6,277 nt of DNA from an uncultured Cellvibrio sp. (GCA_946482345.1 CAMLRJ010000216.1:1-6277), one strand, 5' to 3'. Counted from the first letter of the stretch, positions 1 to 5,574 are shown. Notes: generated by a model from the letters alone, not told the origin. Made by a program: numbers and translations.

Positions 1-136
1 AAAAGTAGAATTAAAAAATATCCTGAGACAAACAAAAATAGAAACATACCAAATTAAAAAAATAAAAAACGCGTTTGAAAAAGCTCAAGAGTTTGATGCC
101 AAGAACGGACTGTCTTTTAAAAAGAAGACTAAATAA
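1..136 (+). CDS. C-terminal end of an unidentified protein, cut by the window edge
   Basis: Reading from position 2, an open frame of 44 codons runs to a TAA at 134-136. It begins KVELKNILRQ and ends NGLSFKKKTK. The tail is lysine-rich and probably helical (FEKAQEFDAK). I do not recognise the family. The stop lies 19 bases before the start of the YafO-like gene, so the two are likely one operon. By position it could be the antitoxin of that toxin. However, E. coli YafN, the known YafO partner, has an acidic tail and this one is strongly basic. It could equally be the end of a polymorphic toxin or nuclease. The frame is continuous with codon-like content, but only the 3' end is visible, so the function stays open. 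Confidence 0.6.
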   Translation, partial: KVELKNILRQTKIETYQIKKIKNAFEKAQEFDAKNGLSFKKKTK

Positions 137-143
137 CCAAACC

Positions 144-149
144 AAGGAA
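144..149 (+). promoter_or_regulatory. Ribosome binding site of the YafO-like gene
   Basis: AAGGAA sits 6 bases before the ATG at 156. It decides the start: the longer open frame beginning at 75 would overlap the end of the upstream gene by 62 bases, and its first 27 codons have no counterpart in YafO proteins. Confidence 0.65.
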
Positions 150-155
150 ATATTT

Positions 156-680
156 ATGATAGAGCTTTCTTTTTCGACAGGGTTTTACAATCAACTTCAA
201 GGCAACACTGTTTTGAATGCGCTTGTTGAGGACTTCATCAGTTACCTCAGAGGAGAATTGGAGTTTAATGGATTGGGTGAAGTCGGGTACATCAATGCAC
301 AATATCTTTTTGGTCGCGATGCTCCCTTTGACAGAGATCCTGTAAAACTACTGGGAATGGAGTATCCATCAGACTACGCAGGTACATGTAGCCATATTCA
401 TCTCATAGACAAAACATTAACAACAGGCAATAAAAACCAGACAAAAACCTACGAACAGTTAATCGCTAAAAATCACACCAAAAATAGTCAATATCAATGG
501 ACCAGTAATTGCTTCTTGGTCTACTACCAGCATTCAATGAAAGAAAATGCTTATGCAGTTTTGGATTTTTGGGTTAATGGCCACGATAATTTTTCCAGCA
601 ACACCAAACAAAAGCTTAAGAATATGATTGAGGCTTACGAGAATGGTGACTACATAAAACAAAAGTTAAAGTCGCGATAG
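156..680 (+). CDS. YafO-family toxin-like protein (putative ribosome-dependent mRNA interferase), enlarged form
   Basis: This 174-residue cytoplasmic protein has no signal peptide or membrane segment. Blocks matching E. coli YafO, as I remember its sequence, appear in the same order: EDFISYLR (25-32; ADFISYKR in YafO), LFGRDAPFD (51-59; IFGRDALYD), SHIHL (79-83; AHIHL), FLVYYQ (120-125; HLVYCQ), the strand AYAVLDFW (132-139) and a closing helix KLKNMIEAYENGD (153-165). YafO cleaves mRNA on the ribosome and is held by the antitoxin YafN. This protein is about 40 residues longer than E. coli YafO, with extra segments around 33-50 and 84-117. That could mean a different activity, or a role as a partner of the gene upstream. 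Family membership is well supported by motif order. Toxin activity is inferred. The partner would be the gene cut at the left edge, or the one that follows. Confidence 0.75.
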   Translation: MIELSFSTGFYNQLQGNTVLNALVEDFISYLRGELEFNGLGEVGYINAQYLFGRDAPFDRDPVKLLGMEYPSDYAGTCSHIHLIDKTLTTGNKNQTKTYEQLIAKNHTKNSQYQWTSNCFLVYYQHSMKENAYAVLDFWVNGHDNFSSNTKQKLKNMIEAYENGDYIKQKLKSR

Positions 681-705
681 AAACTTCTGGATTCACGAAA
701 TTACA

Positions 706-1218
706 ATGACAGACATCATCTGGCAAAAAGGTGACTCACCCGGTAAAGCACACGGAATATTATTCTTGCTTGCTATCCAAACCTTTGATGCCATAAAACT
801 TGAGATACGCTTGCGTGCATTCAATCGCGTTACTCAAATATATTCATGGGAAAAAACAGATTTAAGCGAGCCCGATACTGAACAACCACAAATACTTGGA
901 TTCATACCACTCACAGAGATTGTAGAATGGGCAACTGGTACAGGCAGTTTCCCTTATGTAATCGATACAAAAAAACGAACCCTGCTTGCTTGGGAAACCG
1001 GGCACACAACCGACACTGACCAAAGCTACATAGTATCCCTTGGTTCTCAGTATGACATGCAACACTATGTTGACGGAGAGTGGTTACATCTGCATCAAAG
1101 TGAAATTAACAACGGTTATAGCAAATTTATTTCCACAACAGCATTTTTTAATTACATATACACTTTTCTTCCGTTTGAGCCATCAAAAATTGCAGCTACA
1201 GAAAAAGCCCCGTTATAA
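706..1218 (+). CDS. Uncharacterised 170-residue protein next to the YafO-like gene
   Basis: I do not recognise this protein. It starts MTDIIWQKGD and has no signal peptide or clear membrane segment. It is rich in aromatic residues: several Trp, and a tail FFNYIYTFLPFEP at about 147-159. The middle section (LGFIPLTEIVEW, then FPYVIDTKKRTLLAW) reads like alternating strands and helices, as in small immunity-type proteins such as the SUKH group, but I cannot claim that match. The start lies 25 bases after the YafO-like stop with no good Shine-Dalgarno, which suggests weak or coupled translation within the same unit. The stop codon (1216-1218) lies inside the -10 box of the tRNA promoter, so its last codons double as promoter sequence. 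The long uninterrupted frame on the coding strand of a compact cluster supports a real gene. Confidence 0.6.
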   Translation: MTDIIWQKGDSPGKAHGILFLLAIQTFDAIKLEIRLRAFNRVTQIYSWEKTDLSEPDTEQPQILGFIPLTEIVEWATGTGSFPYVIDTKKRTLLAWETGHTTDTDQSYIVSLGSQYDMQHYVDGEWLHLHQSEINNGYSKFISTTAFFNYIYTFLPFEPSKIAATEKAPL

Positions 1219-1219
1219 T
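1190..1219 (+). promoter_or_regulatory. Promoter of tRNA-Arg (sigma-70 type, stable-RNA style)
   Basis: The -10 box is a perfect TATAAT (1214-1219). A weak -35, TTGCAG (1190-1195, 3 of 6 matches), lies 18 bases upstream. GCGCACAC follows the -10 box directly. Such a GC-rich discriminator is typical of tRNA and rRNA promoters under stringent (ppGpp) control. The start of transcription would fall near 1226, some 14 bases before the mature tRNA. The unknown upstream gene ends inside this promoter. Confidence 0.75.
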
Positions 1220-1239
1220 GCGCACACTTTTTTGTCATT

Positions 1240-1316
1240 GCTCCGGTAGCTCAGTTGGATAGAGCAGCCGCCTCCTAAGCGGCAGGTCGGACGTTCAAAT
1301 CGTCTCCGGGGCACCA
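1240..1316 (+). tRNA. tRNA-Arg, anticodon CCT
   Basis: A full cloverleaf of 77 bases can be drawn. Acceptor arms are 1240-1246 and 1306-1312, with one G.U wobble at the third pair. The D stem is GCTC/GAGC (1249-1252, 1262-1265). The anticodon stem is GCCGC/GCGGC (1267-1271, 1279-1283) around the loop CTCCTAA, with anticodon CCT at 1274-1276. The T arm is 1289-1305 with loop TTCAAAT. The discriminator is A1313 and the CCA end is encoded (1314-1316). It reads the rare arginine codon AGG. There is no terminator after it, and rsmE begins 28 bases downstream. Confidence 0.97.
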
Positions 1317-1344
1317 TTTTTAATCTCTCGTGTTTTATTCTCGC

Positions 1345-2067
1345 ATGAATCTTCTACTGCTCAATCAAGATGACATTGTCAGCTCATCCCTCGCGATTAT
1401 TCGCGATGCGCGGCGCTGTGAGCATATTCATCAAATTCAACAAGCGAAAGTCGGTGACAATTTAAAAACCGGTTTGCTAAATGGATTAATGGGAACAGCG
1501 ACTATTATGCAGATGGAAACAGAAAAAAATCATGAAATTCATCTGCAATATGAACTAACAAAATCTCCACCAGCCGCCCTGCCGCTTACCTTGGTGATGG
1601 CCTTGCCTCGCCCGAAAATGTTTCGTCGAATTTTACAAACACTGAGCAGCCTGGGTGTTAAATCGGTTTACTTTATTCATTCTTATCGCGTTGAAAAAAG
1701 TTACTGGCAAAGCCCTTTTTTAAACGAAGAGGATGTGTACCACCAATTAATTTTAGGTTTGGAACAAAGTGGTGATACCGTTTTACCGCAAGTGCATTTT
1801 AAAAATCGATTCAAACCTTTTGTTGAAGATGAATTACGGGAAATAATAAAAAACAAAACTGCATTGGTCGCGCACCCCTACACAGAAGCGCCCTGCCCGA
1901 TTTCGTTTAATCAGCCCCTGGTGTTGGCGATTGGTCCTGAAGGTGGATTTATTCCTTACGAAATTGATTTATTGAAGCAACAAGGATTTGATGCAGTGCA
2001 TTTAGGTGAAAGAATTTTGCGAGTGGAAACGGCATTGCCGTTTTTGGTGGGGAGATTGTTTGGGTAG
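1345..2067 (+). CDS. rsmE: 16S rRNA (uracil-1498-N3)-methyltransferase, RsmE family
   Basis: This 240-residue SPOUT-fold RNA methyltransferase uses S-adenosylmethionine. RsmE methylates U1498 of 16S rRNA in the decoding centre. The C-terminal trefoil-knot signatures are intact: LAIGPEGG (GPEGG at 197-201) and LGERILRVETA (RILRVETA at 223-230). The N-terminal part is the small RNA-binding domain, followed by PLTLVMALPRPKMFRRILQ. The MNLLLL start and the RPK...RVEKSYW stretch fit a Pseudomonas-type subclass that can occur beside a second, classical RsmE, so the exact target base is less certain than the family. I chose the ATG at 1345 because MNLLLL is the usual start of the subclass; an in-frame GTG at 1330 is possible. 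Neither start has a visible Shine-Dalgarno. The gene lies 28 bases after tRNA-Arg without its own obvious promoter. Confidence 0.9.
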   Translation: MNLLLLNQDDIVSSSLAIIRDARRCEHIHQIQQAKVGDNLKTGLLNGLMGTATIMQMETEKNHEIHLQYELTKSPPAALPLTLVMALPRPKMFRRILQTLSSLGVKSVYFIHSYRVEKSYWQSPFLNEEDVYHQLILGLEQSGDTVLPQVHFKNRFKPFVEDELREIIKNKTALVAHPYTEAPCPISFNQPLVLAIGPEGGFIPYEIDLLKQQGFDAVHLGERILRVETALPFLVGRLFG

Positions 2068-2094
2068 TTTAAAAAGCCTTACCCCCTCCTCCCC

Positions 2095-2143
2095 CTCGGT
2101 AACTGCTCCTGCGTTACTCTACCTCCTGTATCCATACAGTCGT
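2095..2143 (+). repeat. 49-base structured core of the repeat, copy 1
   Basis: It matches the reverse complement of 4321-4369 at 43 of 49 positions without gaps. Two hairpins can be drawn: GGTAAC (2098-2103) with GTTACT (2113-2118, outermost pair G.U) around a 9-base loop, and CTGTAT (2126-2131) with ATACAG (2134-2139) across CC. The differences from the other copy preserve pairing in both hairpins. Confidence 0.85.
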
Positions 2144-2207
2144 TGGCAGGGGGAGGAACTTTACTCCCTACTTAATACGAAGTGAAATCTGTCCCCTCCC
2201 CTGCCAA

Positions 2208-2226
2208 GGGGAGGGTTAGGGTCGGG
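2208..2226 (+). other. G-quadruplex motif in repeat copy 1
   Basis: Four G runs with loops of 1, 3 and 2 bases (GGGG-A-GGG-TTA-GGG-TC-GGG) fit the standard quadruplex pattern on the + strand. The first two runs also form the right arm of the CCCTCCCC hairpin, so the two folds would compete. Only the motif is visible; folding is not shown. Confidence 0.6.
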
Positions 2227-2240
2227 TAAGGCTTTAAAAA

Positions 2241-3023
2241 TTACCGAATATCAAACTCATCCGCATCCAAATACGCCGGAAATTTTTTGCGATAATCCAT
2301 CAACACTTCATGTGAAAGTGTTTGTGTAAAAACACCGGCAGTTTGTGAAATAAAATCACAATTGCCGTTTGGGGAATACACAGATGAGTCGCCTTGATAG
2401 ATCTGACCCGCTTCATCTTCACCGACACGATTCACACCGATGACATAAGATAAGTTTTCAATCGCACGTGCTTGCAATAAACGATTCCAATGCAAGGCAC
2501 GTTGGCTCGGCCAGTTCGCAACATAAAGTGCCAGATCATAATCATTGCGATTGCGACTCCAGACAGGAAAACGTAAGTCATAACAAATCAAAGGTAAAAT
2601 TCGCCAGCCGTTTAACAAAACCAATACTCGTTTGTCGCCAGCACCATAACGTAAATGTTCACCCGCCATGCGAAACAAATGCCGCTTGTTATATTCGATG
2701 AAATTGTCGTCAGGTTGCGCCCAGACCAGACGATTAAAATATTTATCGCCCTCTTTCACCACTAAAGAACCCGCCACCACTGCATTATATTCTTTGGCTT
2801 TTTTCGACATCCATTGGTAAGCAAAACCATTTCGTACTTCGGCGGCGTCACGTGCACCAACACAAAAACCTGTGGTAAATACTTCGGGTAGTAAAATTAA
2901 ATCGGTTGATGAAATGGAGTGAAATAGAGCATCCAGATGTTCAATATTTTTCTGTGGATCTTTAGGATAAATTGCGGTTTGTACTAAAGTGACTCGCAAA
3001 TCAGGTAAGGATTTCTCACTCAT
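2241..3023 (-). CDS. yafV: Omega-amidase, nitrilase superfamily (YafV type)
   Basis: This 260-residue cytoplasmic carbon-nitrogen hydrolase has the catalytic triad in its usual context: Glu47 in LLPEVFTTGF, Lys113 in YNKRHLFRMA and Cys147 in LPLICYDLRFPVWSR. Long blocks resemble E. coli YafV as I recall it (KRHLFRMAGEHL, NDYDLALYVANWP, LLQARAIENLSYV), and the length matches. Omega-amidases hydrolyse alpha-ketoglutaramate and alpha-ketosuccinamate to the 2-oxo acid and ammonia. This removes by-products of glutamine transamination, including during methionine salvage. The start lies 5 bases after the transporter's stop (TAG-TTGGT-ATG), with an AAGG inside the end of that gene as the likely binding site, so translation is probably coupled. 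It is convergent with rsmE. Annotation is firm for family and good for the specific function. Confidence 0.93.
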   Translation of the reverse strand: MSEKSLPDLRVTLVQTAIYPKDPQKNIEHLDALFHSISSTDLILLPEVFTTGFCVGARDAAEVRNGFAYQWMSKKAKEYNAVVAGSLVVKEGDKYFNRLVWAQPDDNFIEYNKRHLFRMAGEHLRYGAGDKRVLVLLNGWRILPLICYDLRFPVWSRNRNDYDLALYVANWPSQRALHWNRLLQARAIENLSYVIGVNRVGEDEAGQIYQGDSSVYSPNGNCDFISQTAGVFTQTLSHEVLMDYRKKFPAYLDADEFDIR

Positions 3024-3028
3024 ACCAA

Positions 3029-4195
3029 CTACCTTTTCGAGGATATTTTACAATGAGGATACCAACGAAATCCCCAAAGTCCAATCAACCAGGCAACAAC
3101 AGCCGCTACCGATGACATTAAAAAAGCATATTGGGTACTGATATCCCAAACCAAACCGCCGGCCAATGCCCCTGCAGCACCTCCGGCACCAAAACTGAGA
3201 GAACTGTATAAGGCTTGTCCTTGCCCTTGATGCCCCTGAAAATGTTGTCTGACCCAATCAATTGCTATGGCGTGAGCAATTCCAAAACTGCAAGCATGCA
3301 ACAGCTGGGCAATAATTAACAACAGCAAATAATCGGCAAGATAACCAATTAACAACCAGCGTATTGCCGTTAAAAATAAACTCCACAACATCAGTGATGG
3401 CAAAGAAAAATGTTTAAACAAAATCGGCGCAATCAAAAAAACGAGGATTTCAGCTAACACACCCAAGGACCACAACAATCCTGCAAAACTACTGGAATAG
3501 TCAAAATGATTAACAAGATAGAGCGTATAAAAAGTGTAGTAAGGCCCATGGCTGAATTGCAGTAAAAAACTCACCAACAAAAAGCAAATCATAAAAGGAT
3601 GTTTAACCAAGGCTAAAAACCCTTCCGTCGATTCATGAGATTTTTTATGCGACTTATCGCTCAATCCAAAACTGGATAACCAAATCAACAATAAAAAACT
3701 GAGAATAGCCAAAGGCAAATGGTGAATGGAAATAAAATCAAATAACAGACCAAGGCCCATCACTGCCGCAATAAAACCAATCGACCCCCACAAGCGAATA
3801 CGACCGTATTGCGCATATTGTTTATCCAGATAGGCCAACGTAATCACTTCAAACTGCGGTAAAATCGCGTGCCAAAAAAATGTGTAGCAGATAATACTGA
3901 GCAATAACCAATAATAATCCTGACGAATTAATACCAGCGAGAAAAATATCACTGCCAACAAACTACCGATTTTAATAATCGATAAACGCGCCTGGGTTTT
4001 GTCAGCGAGAAATCCCCAAAAATTCGGTGCGACAATTCGAGTAGCTAAAATAATTGCCGAGATAATACCGACTTCAGATGATGAATAACCGAGGTGATGT
4101 AAATACACTGGCCAGAAAGGAATTAAGGCACCGACTACGCAGAAATAGAAAAAGTAGAAACTGGAGAGGCGCCAATAGGGATAGGTTTTGACCAT
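3029..4195 (-). CDS. MFS transporter, HcaT / 3-phenylpropionate-permease-like
   Basis: This 388-residue inner-membrane protein has about 12 hydrophobic segments in two halves, split by a hydrophilic loop at about 179-195 (SDKSHKKSHESTEG). The MFS loop motif between helices 2 and 3 appears as GFLADKTQAR (61-70). YGRIRLWGSIGF (130-141), GPYYTFYTLYL (217-227) and the Ser/Gly/Ala-rich SSLSFGAGGAAGALAGG (331-347) are typical of the LacY/HcaT-like branch. HcaT is annotated as a permease for 3-phenylpropionate, but members next to aroC have no known substrate to my knowledge. It is tightly coupled to the omega-amidase downstream, so a small amide or keto acid is conceivable; that is inference. The start ATG at 4193-4195 is preceded by GAGAGGGG and a 9-base A-rich spacer, all supplied by repeat copy 2. 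Confidence 0.87.
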   Translation of the reverse strand: MVKTYPYWRLSSFYFFYFCVVGALIPFWPVYLHHLGYSSSEVGIISAIILATRIVAPNFWGFLADKTQARLSIIKIGSLLAVIFFSLVLIRQDYYWLLLSIICYTFFWHAILPQFEVITLAYLDKQYAQYGRIRLWGSIGFIAAVMGLGLLFDFISIHHLPLAILSFLLLIWLSSFGLSDKSHKKSHESTEGFLALVKHPFMICFLLVSFLLQFSHGPYYTFYTLYLVNHFDYSSSFAGLLWSLGVLAEILVFLIAPILFKHFSLPSLMLWSLFLTAIRWLLIGYLADYLLLLIIAQLLHACSFGIAHAIAIDWVRQHFQGHQGQGQALYSSLSFGAGGAAGALAGGLVWDISTQYAFLMSSVAAVVAWLIGLWGFRWYPHCKISSKR

Positions 4196-4204
4196 GTTTT
4201 TTTA

Positions 4205-4227
4205 CCCCTCTCCCCTGCCCCTCTCCC
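4205..4227 (-). promoter_or_regulatory. Transporter ribosome binding site embedded in a G-quadruplex motif
   Basis: Read on the - strand, four G runs (GGG-AGA-GGGG-CA-GGGG-AGA-GGGG) with loops of 3, 2 and 3 bases end 9 bases before the transporter ATG. The last run, in GAGAGGGG, is the only plausible Shine-Dalgarno and has near-ideal spacing. If the RNA folds as a quadruplex, the binding site would be masked. The motif and the spacing are seen; the control is inferred. Confidence 0.55.
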
Positions 4228-4234
4228 ACAAGGG

Positions 4235-4294
4235 GAGTTCTGTTATAGAATTGATTTAAACTCACAGCTTCCAAATTCATTCTATTTAGAACTC
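4235..4294. repeat. Long A/T-rich hairpin inside repeat copy 2
   Basis: GAGTTCT (4235-4241) pairs with AGAACTC (4288-4294). ATAGAAT (4245-4251) pairs with ATTCTAT (4279-4285) after a small 3-by-2 internal loop. GATTT then continues the stem after one mismatch. In all about 19 pairs close a 15-base loop. It would be transcribed in the transporter leader. It does not carry a T run like a standard terminator. Confidence 0.6.
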
Positions 4295-4320
4295 AAATCT
4301 GCTCCCTATCCCTTGATCGG

Positions 4321-4369
4321 ACGACTGCATGGATGCAGAAGGTAGGGCAACGCAGGAGCAGTTGCCGAG
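4321..4369 (-). repeat. 49-base structured core of the repeat, copy 2
   Basis: On the - strand it matches 2095-2143 at 43 of 49 positions, without gaps. Hairpin 1 is GGCAAC (4361-4366) with GTTGCC (4346-4351), now six Watson-Crick pairs. Hairpin 2 is CTGCAT (4333-4338) with ATGCAG (4325-4330). The loop sequence TGCTCCTGC is identical in both copies. Confidence 0.85.
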
Positions 4370-4395
4370 AGGCTGGGGAGAGGGTGTTTTGTTTT

Positions 4396-5496
4396 TTACT
4401 TAACACTCGCAGGAATAACCGGAACACTATGCGACACCAACGCATTCTGCCCGCGATGACGCAACAAATGATCCATCAACACCAATGCCATCATCGCCTC
4501 GGCAATAGGCGTTGCACGAATACCAACACAAGGATCATGTCGTCCGGTTGTTACCACTTCAACCGGATTACCGCGCACATCAACACTGCGACCGGGAATA
4601 CGTAAACTGGATGTAGGTTTTAACGCAAGATGCGCAACAATATCTTGCCCTGAAGAAATTCCACCGAGGATTCCACCAGCGTGATTGGATAAAAAACCTT
4701 GTGGTGTGATTTCATCGCGATGTTGAGTACCACGTTGTGCGACCACATCAAAACCATCGCCAATTTCTACACCTTTTACCGCGTTGATACTCATTAATGC
4801 ATGCGCTAATTCTGCATCCAAACGATCAAAAATTGGTTCGCCCAAACCAGGGGGAACACCTGTTGCAACCACTGTAATTTTTGCACCGACTGAATCGCCA
4901 TCTTTAATCAAGGCTTGCATATAACTCTCAAGTTCTGGAACTTTATTCGCGTCCGGACAAAAGAAAGCATTTTGTTCAACTTGATTCCAATCGATTAAAT
5001 CAATTTTGATAGGACCCAACTGAGATAAATATCCACGCACCTCAACACCCAAAATTTCTTTTAAATATTTTTTGGCGACAGCACCAGCAGCAACACGCAT
5101 CGCCGTTTCACGCGCAGACGAACGACCACCACCGCGATAATCGCGAACACCGTATTTTTGCATATAGGTGTAATCCGCATGCGCGGGACGAAAAGTATCT
5201 TTAATATCGGAATAATCTTTTGAACGTTGATCGGTATTTTCAATCAACAAACCAATCGGTGTGCCCGTGGTTTTGCCTTCAAAAACGCCCGATAATATTT
5301 TGACTTGATCTTCTTCACGACGTTGCGTGGTGTAACGTGATTGACCGGGTTTGCGTCTGTCCAAATCAATTTGTAAATCAGCTTCAGATAATTCCATTCC
5401 TGGCGGGCATCCATCAATAATGCAACCCAGTGCGGGGCCGTGACTTTCACCGAAAGTGGTGACGGTGAATAATTTACCGAAACTGTTACCTGACAT
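4396..5496 (-). CDS. aroC: Chorismate synthase
   Basis: AroC catalyses the last step of the shikimate pathway, converting 5-enolpyruvylshikimate-3-phosphate to chorismate with reduced FMN as catalyst. The 366 residues match the family's usual 360 or so. Visible signatures are [10 protein letters not shown] (16-25), [18 protein letters not shown] (53-70), the catalytic-His region RPAHADYTY (103-111), [20 protein letters not shown] (120-139), [10 protein letters not shown] (274-283) and [18 protein letters not shown] (318-335). I chose the ATG at 5494-5496, giving the normal [10 protein letters not shown] start; an in-frame TTG three codons upstream is unlikely. A weak AGG lies 11 bases before the ATG. 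prmB is 78 bases upstream in the same direction. A perfect -10-like box in that gap suggests a promoter of its own. Confidence 0.98.
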   Translation of the reverse strand: MSGNSFGKLFTVTTFGESHGPALGCIIDGCPPGMELSEADLQIDLDRRKPGQSRYTTQRREEDQVKILSGVFEGKTTGTPIGLLIENTDQRSKDYSDIKDTFRPAHADYTYMQKYGVRDYRGGGRSSARETAMRVAAGAVAKKYLKEILGVEVRGYLSQLGPIKIDLIDWNQVEQNAFFCPDANKVPELESYMQALIKDGDSVGAKITVVATGVPPGLGEPIFDRLDAELAHALMSINAVKGVEIGDGFDVVAQRGTQHRDEITPQGFLSNHAGGILGGISSGQDIVAHLALKPTSSLRIPGRSVDVRGNPVEVVTTGRHDPCVGIRATPIAEAMMALVLMDHLLRHRGQNALVSHSVPVIPASVK

Positions 5497-5530
5497 AACG
5501 ATCAAAACCTGTTAGTGAAAAAGTGTGCGG

Positions 5531-5536
5531 ATTATA
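5531..5536 (-). promoter_or_regulatory. Probable -10 box of an aroC promoter
   Basis: On the - strand TATAAT is followed by CCGCACACTTTTT, very close to the sequence after the tRNA promoter's -10 box (TATAATGCGCACACTTTTT). It lies 34 bases before the aroC start. No recognisable -35 is present because that region is the G/C-rich hairpin 5538-5568, so an activator or an extended contact would be needed. This is a tentative call. Confidence 0.45.
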
Positions 5537-5537
5537 G

Positions 5538-5568
5538 ACCACCCCACCCCTTCGGGGGGAGAGGTGGT
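5538..5568. repeat. G/C-rich hairpin between prmB and aroC
   Basis: ACCACC (5538-5543) pairs with GGTGGT (5563-5568), and the inner CCCC (5547-5550) pairs with GGGG (5554-5557) around TTC. It starts 6 bases after the prmB stop on the - strand, but no T run follows, so it is a poor intrinsic terminator; it may protect the prmB 3' end. Its C/G-rich style resembles the ends of the two larger repeats. Confidence 0.55.
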
Positions 5569-5574
5569 TATCGA

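Larger units (their letters stand above)
2073..2235. repeat. C/G-rich interspersed repeat, copy 1, between convergent genes
   Basis: The element fills almost the whole gap between rsmE and yafV. It is bounded by a perfect 12-base inverted repeat, AAAGCCTTACCC (2073-2084) and GGGTAAGGCTTT (2224-2235). Inside it, CCTCCCCC (2088-2095) pairs with GGGGGAGG (2149-2156) and encloses the 49-base core. CCCTCCCC (2194-2201) pairs with GGGGAGGG (2208-2215) around a 6-base loop. A related element in inverse orientation lies at about 4204-4385. No open frame of note is present, so it resembles a non-coding REP- or MITE-like element. The exact ends are a judgement. Confidence 0.75.
2068..2240. terminator. 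Possible bidirectional terminator between rsmE and yafV
   Basis: The outer inverted repeat of the element lies just after both stop codons. On the - strand the second arm is followed by a run of five T (GGCTTTTT), and on the + strand by three T (GGCTTT). The loop is long (139 bases) but holds stable G/C stems that could bring the arms together. The position between convergent genes fits termination. The weak T tracts and long loop keep this tentative. Confidence 0.35.
4204..4385. repeat. C/G-rich interspersed repeat, copy 2, inverse to copy 1
   Basis: The element fills the gap between aroC and the transporter. It is bounded by a perfect 10-base inverted repeat, CCCTCTCCCC (4206-4215) and GGGGAGAGGG (4375-4384). 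The 49-base core (4321-4369) is in opposite orientation to that of copy 1. Between the core and the left end lies an A/T-rich hairpin (4235-4294) that has no clear counterpart in copy 1. A small stem CTCCC/GGGAG (4223-4227, 4233-4237) lies near the left end. It separates aroC from the transporter and forms the transporter's leader. Confidence 0.72.

Noticed and set aside
75..155. Longer start for the YafO-like gene at 75 (27 extra residues)
   Set aside because: It overlaps the end of the upstream open frame, has no YafO counterpart, and the ATG at 156 has a good AAGGAA at the right distance.
862..1065. Small - strand open frame opposite the unknown gene
   Set aside because: The + strand frame is longer, uninterrupted and in line with its neighbours. 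The reverse frame has no binding site or recognisable content.
1..1239. Accessory patch as an integrative element inserted into tRNA-Arg
   Set aside because: Integrases that use tRNA genes usually recombine at the 3' end, which would put the element to the right of 1316. Here rsmE follows directly, and I see no repeat of the tRNA 3' end within the window.
2068..4395. The pair of inverted repeats as terminal inverted repeats of one composite transposon carrying yafV and the MFS gene
   Set aside because: No transposase is present, the flanked genes are ordinary chromosomal genes, and the repeats differ in their outer parts. Independent copies of an interspersed element fit better.
4333..4605. 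Open frame on the + strand opposite the aroC end and repeat copy 2
   Set aside because: It is the antisense shadow of aroC and the repeat, with low-complexity Arg/His/Asn-rich translation and no family signal.
5538..5568. Intrinsic terminator for prmB
   Set aside because: The stem is followed on the - strand by GTCTATAATCC, with no T run, and it overlaps the likely aroC promoter.
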